Shown piece after piece: positions 46,929 through 56,800 of a stretch of DNA of 64,000 nucleotides. The stretch is from the NCBI GenBank assembly GCA_003116975.1, contig BGKB01000003.1, positions 434,001-498,000 of the forward strand, in the 5' to 3' direction. Both the position numbers and the translations under genes were made by a program. The stretch is from Aurantiochytrium sp. KH105. Taxonomy: Eukaryota; Sar; Bigyra; Thraustochytrida; Thraustochytriidae. The first letter of the stretch is position 1. Every line of letters starts with the position of its first letter. The notes beneath the pieces were generated by a model that saw nothing but the letters and a program-made list of their open reading frames with translations, was not told the origin of the DNA and ran no database searches.

Positions 46929-49900
46929 ATGCCAGGGCTCTGGCCCGGAGCGCAATGGCGCACTTCACGCACAGAGTTCATTGGCCTCGCCAACGCGGAA
47001 GTCGCCTCTTCTCCCAGCGAGGCGACCAGCGATCCTAATGAGCACCTTCTCGCAAGTCAGATGCATGGTAGTAGTGCAACAGGTATCTTGGAAGCGAGGC
47101 TGGCGCAAATCGCTGCCATTGGCCAAAGCTCACAAACCACGCAAAATACCTTGCAAGACGACCTCAAGACGGCCGAGGTCAAAGCAGATTCGACGACGGC
47201 CACCACCTCGATCAAACAAGATATCGGAGGCACCAACGACCAGGATAACGAGAAAGGCTCAGGCGAAGCTCCTAATGTTGACAACAAAGGCGAGGAGAAC
47301 GATGAGGACAATCACGATGATGGACAAACATGCCTCGTGTGCCTCGAAGCGGATGCGGATGACCTTGTACGACTTTTGCCATGTACACATCTCTGCATGT
47401 GTTACTCGTGCTTCAAGGAGCAGAAACAAGACGCTCCGGATCGAAAGGTTTATTGTCCCATCTGCATGCAAGAAGCTCCAGAGTTCCGCACACAACAAGA
47501 GGAAGACGATGATAACGAACTTGAACGTGTGGAGCGTGAGCACGCTGTGGATATTCAAGACGCTCGCGCACGCGCCGACGAGCAACTCGCAGGGACACAC
47601 ATCGAAAATGTCCTTGGCTTCCAACGTCCAACCGGCGCACCTCTCGAGCTTGGCTTCTTTGAGATCACCGAAGACGATCTAAAAAAGTGTTTCGGCGTCG
47701 GCCTCATGGGTTTCTTTCGTCAAACACGAATTCTGTTCCTGGTGTGCCTTGCCTTGACTGTATGCAGCACGCCTGTGATACTCACCTACCTGACGTCGAT
47801 TCGCGAGGGTGCTCGCAACCCTGATAGTTACATTGCCGCATTTGAAGTTGAACTTCGGAAGTGGAGTCTTCCTACGTGCACGCGAGATACATGCCGAGTC
47901 TTCTTTGCTGAGTTTCTCGCTTTAGACAACGCCGGCCCTCTCATGGCAGCCTTTCTCGTTCTCTGGATGGGCTGCGTCACTCGGAGCACCCGACGCAAGG
48001 GCACAGGCGTTTTTGAGTCCCCAGAGCTCAACATCGCGGCACGAACGCTCCTCGTCATCCAAGCTCCACATCGTACGGACGCCGCAGACCGACGCGAATT
48101 GGAGTCTTTCTTTCGTGATCTGCAGCTGGCGCAACTTCGAAAACGCCAACGTCAGAGGCAAAGTCACGGTCCACGCGCCCTTTTCATGCGCGAGATGACC
48201 CCGCCTGTCCACGAGATTCATGTAACTGGTGTTCTCAATTGCAGCTCCGACAATCTACGGTTTGCGCGTGCGGCAGAGCGACGCTTGCGGCTCTTGGCGG
48301 ATATCCAAGCGCACAAAAAGCGACTGGCCAAGACCTCAACGCTTACCAAAGAGTTCCGCCAAATTGAAATTGCTCTCGCGGCGTCCTTGTCTGAGCTGCG
48401 TCAGCTCGAATATGCCTATTTCGACGATCTCTTTTTGCAAGAGGAGCTCGGCGCAGTTGAGCGGACTGCACTGCACAAGGTTGATTTCCTCTTTTTAACT
48501 TTCGAAAGTGCAGCGCATGCTAGATTCGCGCGACAGCTCATGCACCATGACAACCGTCACTGGATTTGGCACCACATTTGCCTCATGCTTGGAGCGCCGC
48601 TCACTCGTCTGCGCGCGATCGGCTCTTTCGAGGACGTCTACCCGTCAAATGTGGACTGGTTCAGATTACAAGATCCTCACTGGTATGCTCAATCCGGATG
48701 GCCGGCGCGATGTGCTATGACATTAGCACTCCTCGTCGCGTGTAACGCCGTTGCTGGGTACTACATCTGGGATTTTGCGAACGACATTGGCGGGAACCTT
48801 GCAGGCGGACTCTTCTATATTTTTTGGCACAAGGCTTCACGCGTTGCGCTTGATCGAGCCTTTGACTGGTATGGACACCCTTTGCGGAGTTTCACACTTT
48901 ACACTTCCGTCTTTGTGTCAGTACTCGCGATTGACGTGCCCAGCTACCTTGGATGGCCCTTTGTCTGGTCAGCACTGTCTGCTTATCAAAGGGATCCCTT
49001 GACTTTTTCGTGGTGGGCAGACCGCATTCTTCCCAACCTGGTCATTGCCCAGGCCGGGCACTGTATTCTGACCATCGTTTGGTTCCTGGGGCTGCGACCC
49101 TTTTCGCGCTTCATGTCACGAATACTCAAGGGGAATGCATGGACACAGTACGAGCTCGATGAGGATCTCTGTCCTCCGTTATGGAATCTAGCTCGCGCAT
49201 ACATGGCAATGCTACGCACTGCAGTTCTTTGCGTGCCATATTCAGGGGTTTGTCCTTGGCTCGCACCTCTTGGTGCTGGCCATCTTGCAATGCTGTATTT
49301 TTCCGAAAAGCTCGACTTCATCAACGCTGTGCGTTTCCCGTACCGAGCTGTAACCAGTCGAACGGGCGTTCTAGCCGCGCGCGTCGTCGAGCTGTGCATC
49401 GCACTTCGGCTCGGAATATCGGCGCTCACCATTTGGATTCTCTATGACTCACCGACCTCGGGAGCTGCACCTTTTGAGGTCGTAGACGAGAAACTCGGTT
49501 TGAGCCTTCCCATGGTGAGCTTGGCAGGGGTGGGCATAGTCCTCGCCGTGATCAATCTTTGTCGCATTTCTATGCTGCGTCGGGCTTCTTGGACAGTGAT
49601 GACACTCAATGGCCTCCTGCTGACCCCATGCAGGTGGTGGCGAGAAGCCCGCGAGCCGCTGGTATCTCCCGAGGCTCGAGCATCACCCCCCGGCTCTCGC
49701 AAAGCAAGTGCAAGCGCTCCATCGTCTGCGATCTCGCGACAGTTGGCGGGTGATCGGTCTCCGCATGATGAGCCGCTCTTGCGAGGTCTTCTTCCGCGCC
49801 GTAGACCATCGCGCAGACCTCAAGACGCAGTGGTCCAGCTCTTCGACGTGCGAAGCGGGCCCCGGTACCGCGACCTCTTTCGGGACGTTGCCTCCATTTC

Positions 49901-50087
49901 GGCGCTACGTGAATGGTTTCCAGCGCCCTCGTCGGCCGTCCACCTGCCCGCAACGCCCCAGGACCCGGCGCAGACCCCGCTCCTGCACAGACTGCGCACG
50001 CAGCGCGCCGCGCGGCTCGCAGAGTCTTCGAGTTCTGGGTCCTCGACGGGGTCAGCTCTGACCTCGGCAGACTCGGCAGCTTCGTGA
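46929..50087 (+). CDS. RING finger fused to an OSCA/TMEM63 (DUF221)-type channel
   Basis: 1,052 residues from ATG 46929 (the frame is open to a TTG 45 bp earlier). Residues about 131-182 form a C3HC4 RING of the XIAP/MULAN wording: CLVCLEADADDL, LLPCTHLCMCYSC, VYCPICMQE. From about 245 on, the order is that of OSCA/CSC1/TMEM63 channels: first helix ILFLVCLALTVCSTPVILTY, second helix GPLMAAFLVLWMGC, the cytosolic RRM-like part starting RTLLVIQAPHRTDAADRREL with VLNCSSDNLRFARAAERRL and FLFLTFESAAHARFARQL, then ASFEDVYPSNV-like (EDVYPSNVDWFRL), and about seven more helices ending near 950. These are mechanosensitive cation channels or lipid scramblases. An acidic linker precedes the RING. The RING suggests ubiquitin ligase activity tied to a membrane channel. 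Confidence 0.8.
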   Translation: MPGLWPGAQWRTSRTEFIGLANAEVASSPSEATSDPNEHLLASQMHGSSATGILEARLAQIAAIGQSSQTTQNTLQDDLKTAEVKADSTTATTSIKQDIGGTNDQDNEKGSGEAPNVDNKGEENDEDNHDDGQTCLVCLEADADDLVRLLPCTHLCMCYSCFKEQKQDAPDRKVYCPICMQEAPEFRTQQEEDDDNELERVEREHAVDIQDARARADEQLAGTHIENVLGFQRPTGAPLELGFFEITEDDLKKCFGVGLMGFFRQTRILFLVCLALTVCSTPVILTYLTSIREGARNPDSYIAAFEVELRKWSLPTCTRDTCRVFFAEFLALDNAGPLMAAFLVLWMGCVTRSTRRKGTGVFESPELNIAARTLLVIQAPHRTDAADRRELESFFRDLQLAQLRKRQRQRQSHGPRALFMREMTPPVHEIHVTGVLNCSSDNLRFARAAERRLRLLADIQAHKKRLAKTSTLTKEFRQIEIALAASLSELRQLEYAYFDDLFLQEELGAVERTALHKVDFLFLTFESAAHARFARQLMHHDNRHWIWHHICLMLGAPLTRLRAIGSFEDVYPSNVDWFRLQDPHWYAQSGWPARCAMTLALLVACNAVAGYYIWDFANDIGGNLAGGLFYIFWHKASRVALDRAFDWYGHPLRSFTLYTSVFVSVLAIDVPSYLGWPFVWSALSAYQRDPLTFSWWADRILPNLVIAQAGHCILTIVWFLGLRPFSRFMSRILKGNAWTQYELDEDLCPPLWNLARAYMAMLRTAVLCVPYSGVCPWLAPLGAGHLAMLYFSEKLDFINAVRFPYRAVTSRTGVLAARVVELCIALRLGISALTIWILYDSPTSGAAPFEVVDEKLGLSLPMVSLAGVGIVLAVINLCRISMLRRASWTVMTLNGLLLTPCRWWREAREPLVSPEARASPPGSRKASASAPSSAISRQLAGDRSPHDEPLLRGLLPRRRPSRRPQDAVVQLFDVRSGPRYRDLFRDVASISALREWFPAPSSAVHLPATPQDPAQTPLLHRLRTQRAARLAESSSSGSSTGSALTSADSAAS

Positions 50088-50113
50088 GCGCTGTTTGCGC
50101 GGTGCGCGCAAGC

Positions 50114-50848
50114 ATGCAGGCCGCAGAGGGCTCGCAACTGCCCTCGCGGTGGATCACCGCCCTCGTGCAGGCCAGCGCTCAGCGCCGGTCCCTCGCGCTG
50201 GGCCGCGGAAAGCGCGCTGTCATGGTGCACATGACGGCCTACGCCACCGAGCTTGTGCGCATCGTGACCAACCAGGCCAACAGGTACTGCGAGGAGGCCA
50301 GCGCCGGGCGGTCCTCGGTGCGGCGTCTGCGCGAGGACCACTTACTTAAGGCAGTCTACGCGCTGGGCTTTCGCAGATACTATAATCGGCTCAAGGCCGC
50401 CAAGGCCAGCGACAAAGATGACAACGGCGGCGACGACGACGACGACAACGACAACGAAAGTAGCACTAAGAAACGCCAAGATTGCCTTTCAGAAAGAAGC
50501 GAAGACCGCGCGCATGAGGGTCAAAAAGAAACCAAGGATCATGATGCTAGTGTTGATAATGTTGCGGCCGGCAAGCGCCCCAGGCGCGCCAAGAAGCGCG
50601 CTGCCAAGGACATCTCCCCTTCGACTGTGGTGGGGCCCGCCACGTTGACGGCTACCGCAGCAGCTGCATCATCCAAGACCAGGACCACGAGCACAGCGGC
50701 TGTTTCAAGCATGAAGAAGCGAAGAGGCGGCGGTAGAAAGCGTCCCAAGCTCACAAAGGAGGAGGAAGAGGCGCTTGCCCACGAGCAGGAGCAAATGCTG
50801 CAATCGTCGGCGGCCAAATTGAAACATGACCAAAAAGATATAAGCTAA
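50114..50848 (+). CDS. Histone-fold protein, NF-YB/Dr1-like
   Basis: 244 residues from ATG 50114; ATG 49913 is also in frame but would overlap the 3' end of the RING-OSCA gene by 175 bp. A histone fold covers about residues 8-95: LPSRWITALVQAS (helix 1), AVMVHMTAYATELVRIVTNQ (helix 2) with ANRYCEEA, and LREDHLLKAVYALGFRRYY (helix 3), which lines up with NF-YB's DDLLWAMxTLGFxxY. The rest is a low-complexity tail with an Asp/Asn run and several basic clusters (GKRPRRAKKRAAK, KKRRGGGRKRPK), likely nuclear localisation signals. It is predicted to be a nuclear DNA-binding or transcription-complex subunit pairing with another histone-fold protein. It starts only 26 bp after the previous stop, and its TAA overlaps the stop codon of the USP gene on the other strand. 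Confidence 0.75.
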   Translation: MQAAEGSQLPSRWITALVQASAQRRSLALGRGKRAVMVHMTAYATELVRIVTNQANRYCEEASAGRSSVRRLREDHLLKAVYALGFRRYYNRLKAAKASDKDDNGGDDDDDNDNESSTKKRQDCLSERSEDRAHEGQKETKDHDASVDNVAAGKRPRRAKKRAAKDISPSTVVGPATLTATAAAASSKTRTTSTAAVSSMKKRRGGGRKRPKLTKEEEEALAHEQEQMLQSSAAKLKHDQKDIS

Positions 50849-53800
50849 TTTCCGTCTGCATCTTCGCTGGTTAGAGATGCGCGAAAGCGCGAGAGGATCG
50901 AGCGGGAAGACTCGTCGTAGCTCTCGAGGCTCTGCATGGCCTCTGGCTCACTGCTGAGAAGGTTGATGTACAATTCCGCTTGCTCGTTGTGACGGATCCA
51001 GGCGTCTGTGGGCGCTCGCTTGGCAACACGCTCCAGAATCGTGGCCACTTCCGCGTGCTTGCTCGGGCTGTGTCGGTGCTCAATTGCAACAAGGAGCAAG
51101 ACGGAGACAACAGACATTAAGAGGGGAGGAAGGTTTCGCGAGCCTTCCGTGTCCAGGTAGTGCGCGCGGAGCAGGGCCTCGCACGAGTGGGTGATGGCGT
51201 CCAGGTAAACGGCAGGCAACCGCTTGCTCTCCACCTCGCCATGCTGCAAACGCTTCATGAGTCGCGTGATGCAGGATCCAATTGCGCGCCCAAGCTCGGC
51301 CATATTTGTCAACGTCCGAGCGTGTTTCTTTGCCAGCGCCACGGTCGCCAGAACGCACTTGGAGGTCGCTTCAAGCAAGTCCACATGCTCATCGGCATGA
51401 AATTCTCCGCTCAAAAGAATGAACTGGATCCATGAACTGACAGACGCTGCCTCAAGCTCCTCAACTCCTTGCATTTTTTCCGCAAGTTGGGCCTCCGTAG
51501 CATCTCCGGTTGTAGCTCCAGCGGGAGCATTCGCTGCTGTAGGAGAGTCCTCGTCTTCCATCCTCGTGCTATTCGTCGCGGCGGAGTTTGCAGCTGACGA
51601 TGCTACCCTGCGGTCGTTGAGGATCCCCAGAGAAGTGATCAATTGCTCTGCAAGGAGATCACGCGCATCGCAGAGACGCGCCCACACAGCGCAAAGCACG
51701 AGCAGGCCGTATTGCATGTGTGCGCGTTTTTCATCGGTCGATGCGTATTGTTCTTCCGAGATGTTGCGCAGATGCGTCAGCACGGTGCTCAGCATGACAG
51801 TGGTGGCCTTGCCTCTCACGAGGAGGTCTTTAGCGATGGCCGTTGCATGCGCCTCCGCAGCGTGCGCCCTCGAGGCATAAATCGACGCGATCGCATCATC
51901 CTCTGGCTCCCCAGGCGCACGCAGCCCAACAGCGCCAGAGAGACCTCGCAGGATCAAGAGCACATTGTCGAGACCCACTCTGTGCATGGGCTCCTGCACC
52001 GAACCGATGAGAGCACTCTGTAAAAGGTCCGTCAACGCAGCAAAACTATTATCGCGGAGCAGTGGGACGCTGGCGCGTACCAAGAGCCGGAGTGGGGCCA
52101 CCGTGCGCACATACTCTGTCACATCCAAAAGATAGTAGCGCACGGCCCACTTGAGGTGATGCAAACTATCGAGCATTTGGAGAGCGCCTGCGCGCGTTCT
52201 TGGGTTCCGAATCCAGGCGCAGAACAATCGATAGTACACAGGAGCGTACGTCTCATTGAAAAGGTAGTGGCCCTCTGTTGGACGCACGGCCATAGATATA
52301 TTCAGCAGGCGGCTCCACGTTTCTGGGTCTGCCGCGCACTGCGCAAGCAAATCTTCCCTTCCTCGCGTTACCTCATACAGAAAAGCAATGAGCTCTCCCT
52401 TGTTCCAATCACACTCGTACTTGTAAGCATCCGCAGCAAGAATAGCCATGACAATCACATCGATCTCTGCAGCGCCAACGAAACGCTTCATGGGTTCGCC
52501 TCTGCAAAGCTTGAGCAAGACTAAAAGCGTCCGCAGCGCCGACACCAGTGTGAAAGGGCCGGGTTCCTTGGCCGTCTCTTTGAGGCGCTCTGCCCAGCGA
52601 GCAATTGCTCGCGAACGCGATTCGCCAGGATGTGCCGCAATCTCCTCGCCTTGGGTATCGTGAAAGTCAACAGGTTCTTTCTTGGGCCCTTCCCACCGCC
52701 GGATAGCAGGCTTGAGTGGGATCGATGGCAGAGCACGCCTTCGAAGTGCAATGAACTCGTATGCCGACTTGGAGCAGGACGTTTGCATGAATGATGGAGA
52801 AAGTAGCGTCAAGAGGAGTTGCAATGTTCCGAGTGTCTCGTGTTCCTCTCCTCCGCCGTCGCTGGCGGCGTCCATGCTCGTTGCTGCATTGCCGTCGTTC
52901 TTGTCCTTTGGTGTGCTTGAGAGGGAGACGGCGCTTGCAGAAGTCATTGACACTCCTTCAGCTTGAAGTCCAGCTGTTGCTGTTGCTGTTGCTGTTGCTA
53001 TTGTCTTTGCTGGTGCAGATGATGATGTTGAGGCGCTACTGACAGTGTCTTTCTCTCTCAAGATTTCAGAGGCTGACGCTCGCAGTTCACGCCGCTCTTC
53101 AAAGGCGGCAACCATCAAAAGTACCATCGAGGCAGTTTCGCGCCGCACCACCTCGGACTCGTTGTCCACCAACAGCGCAAGCATCCACTCTGGGGCATGC
53201 TGAAAGAGCGCTTGCGCCACTGCAAACCGACTTGTACCGGAAAGAAGACGACTCATGTGCATTACCCCAAGACCTACGGCTTCGCAGTCGAGATTCGGGC
53301 TCAATAATGACTCCATGAGCACAAGAGCATGGTTTTTGGCAACACTGATCGTGCGCGTCTCGTCCGAATTGAACAAATGCTCGCATGTTCGCAAAAGTGC
53401 CTCGACTGCAGCTGCAGGCGCCACAAAGAGCATGTTTCGAACAGCGCTCGCAATGTGGCTGGTGAGTAGTGTACTTCCCGTACCGAGGTGTTGCAGAATG
53501 TCTTGGAGATCCGTGATCCAAAAAGAATTGTGGTGATCGACAAGGCGCACCAGAAACGGCGTACGGAAAATAAGGCCTACGTCAAGCCAAGTCAGCACGC
53601 GCCCTGCCACGCCTTCGCGTTGTACAAAAGCACCACTGTCACCATCACCACCAACTCCGTCCACGTCGTCGGCATCCAAAGCACCATCTGGAAGCTCGCA
53701 GGCACGAACAAGTGTAGAAAGCGTGCGGACCGCCTGCAACAGCGTGGGCGAATCGAATTTGTCGCCCATGCCACGTCTGGATTCAAGATCCCGTTCTGGG

Positions 53801-56800
53801 TTTCGGTTGAGCACCCGAAGACTCGGCGAGTTGTGCTCGAGCAAAAAGTCGAGCAGTCGAGGGATGGCACCCATTCGCACCATGTACGTCCGCTCAAGGT
53901 CTCCCATATCGGCAAACGCGGAGAGCACTGCAAAGAAACTGTCAATCGCTCTCCACCACTGATGCGCATCGGTACTGTGTGCGAGCATCCAGCCAATGAG
54001 GCGCACCGAAGGCGCCTCCACAGGCGGGACGCAGGGAATTCCGAGGCAATGCTGCCAGAGAGCCTCGCCCAACTCGTCGAGACTCGGCCCTCCGAGACTG
54101 CACAAAGTGCCGACACGATCCAACGTCAGAGGCTGGACCAAACAGAGGGAATCATTCTGCACAAGCTCGCCCATAGATCTCCAACGCCACAGTTCGACGT
54201 CATACTCCATGTGAGGTGCGCTCCAGCAGCCGACGATAGAGACATCGCTCTTTTCGTATCCTTCTCGCTCCTTTTCGACATTCTCCTGAAGCATTTGCAC
54301 GACAAACGATCGGAACTTTTCGCGAACCTGAGGCAGGGGGCAGCGGAGGAGAAGTTGCTTGATGGCGGTTGCGCCATTGGCTTCAAAGTTCTCCAGCATT
54401 GCTTTTGTTGCTGCTGGCCCGCCAAGCTCAACGAGACGCTTCAGCTGGTCCAGAAGAGTGTCAAGATGCTCCTTCTCGCGAGCGTGAACCAACGTGTTTA
54501 TACAGTAGGCGGCACACGCCTGCAGGGCGGCAAGCTTGTTCCTTTCAGACACCCCGGTGCCATCCGTAACGAGTCTGCATGCTTCCACCACGAAGCGACC
54601 ATAGGCTGGGTCGAGCACCATCTCGTCGCTCATGTAATCAAGATTCTCTTGCCAGCAGGTGCGCCGTAATGAAGACGGTACCGCCTTGCGCAGCACTGGG
54701 AGAACTTCCTCTGCACGAGCCTGGCCCGGTTCGAGACCTGGCAAACACGGCCTTCCGCGACGCTCGTAGATGAGCATGTATGCGCTGTAAGGCTTGTTGG
54801 ACCACGATTGGCTGGGTGCGCGTTGCTGATTCGGATCCCATTGAGCGTTTTTGGCACCACCAAATGAGGTTTCTGGAATTGTAGCAGGGTCAAAGTGCGA
54901 CACTTGCTCGTCGTTGAAGTGAAACCACTCACACGAGGTGCGGTCCGCCGTAGGCACTCGCTCCTTGATAAAGGAGTAATAGTGACCGCTATCGGCAGTG
55001 CCGGTATGTACAAGAATGCCCACCAGCTCGTACTCGTAGTAACTGTCTGGCTTCGAGTCTTCAAGGCGACCCTCCAGGGCCTCCCGCGTGTACTTTTTCA
55101 TGTTCAATTCCAACGGGAACTCGCAGTGGTCGTTCACCTTGATCTTGCGCAAAAGCTCGAGATCAAAGTCAAATCGTTTCAGGTGAATCATAAACACGTT
55201 CGGAAGAGAGGCAAAAAACGCGCGTTTTTGGGCATCGCGCTTCTCATTGCACTCCCCACACAGGTACTTGTTGTCGCCTTCGAGCATCTCGCCTTCGACA
55301 TAGAGGTCCAAACTCTCCAGAATGCTCTGCTTGCCCTTGACTTCGAGCTGGCACACCATAAAGTTCTCCTCGCGCTCTGAACGGTGCGAGCAGCCTTCCT
55401 TGCACAAAATTTGATTGCAGAGCACGCCGCCAAAAAGCTCGCGTAATACATTGGGCCGTTTTGTGTCCTTGAGACCGCACTCGAGCTGATCCATTAGAAC
55501 ATTGAAAAACTCGTCCACGTCCTGCTGCTCGAAAATATCTACAGGATTTCCCTGGTTCAGCGAAACCGACTCGTTGCAAAAGCACGTCATGTCATACGCA
55601 CGCTTCTGGCTCTCTTGGAGCCACGAAAACATCCGCCGCGTCTGACGTAAGAGCAGCTTGTACTGACGATGCTTGATGAGTTCTTCGCCTGATAAGGACC
55701 GTTCCAATGGCGGATACTTAGGTTCTTGCACGTCATCCCGAGCCCCTGACTTTTTTCCTGCAGCGTCCACTCGCTGCTGTTTGGGACCTTGATCGGGGTC
55801 TGGGTTGTCATCTCGGGATTCGGATACGCTTCCGCGCCTCTCTTCTTCTTCCTGCTGCATAAGAACGCTTTCTGACTCACGTGCCCGGCGGGTTCGTTTC
55901 TTAGCAGTATCCCCGCTGCGAAGAATCGCCAGTCGGAATTCGGGAATCATGTAGAGCTGTTGCAAAAGCGAATTCATGTAGCAGATGCAACCGAGATTTC
56001 GCAGTCCGACATAGCCTGACTCAGCCTTACGCTGCGAGGCCGGCTCGTACTGCCACTGATTCTCGCGATCGCGAATTTGACGGTCGTCACTTTCCTCTTC
56101 AATGAGCCAACGCATACTTGAAGGAAAGTTCGCATGTTCGATGAGACCATGCGTGGTCAGCGGGCAAAGATCGGTCTGCTTGTGCTGCGACTCAATGAGC
56201 CGCAATAGCTCTTGAAGACTGCTTGCGCTAGACGAGGCAGCAGCGAGGAGAAGTCGGAAGGCCGCGGCTCGACTCGCCGCGCTCTTGCACATGGGTTTTC
56301 CATCTGCATTGCCCATTTCAATTTCAAAGAGGCACTCGTGAAAGACGAAACTCACGAGACTTTCCGGCTTGCGCAGCGTGGTTTTTAGATGTGCTCCCGA
56401 CACCAACACCTCCAGTGCGTCCAATAGACCGTACAGCGTTTGATCTGGAAAAGTATTGGCCCCTGCGCGCTTTTCCGTGGAGACATGACTCCGCAGAGCT
56501 GAAAAGAGACGCCCTCCGAGCTCTTCGGCCCACTCCGCGGGGGTCGCAGTGTTCTCACTTGCGCCCTCGCCGCGATTCACTCTATCGTCCTGGGCCCTGA
56601 GCGCATTTTTGGCCACGTCGCAGAGAAGCGAAAAGTACTCGTTTGAGCGATTGTGGCATTCGGGTTGCTCTGTAGCGTCCAGGACGGAGGCAAGCGCCTG
56701 TAGCAATCCTTGACTTTGGCAAGGGTACCCACGGAGACTTGTAGCCACGTCCTTTTTGACGCTTCCGTCGGGGCAGCGCAAAAGACACGAGATGAGCCAG

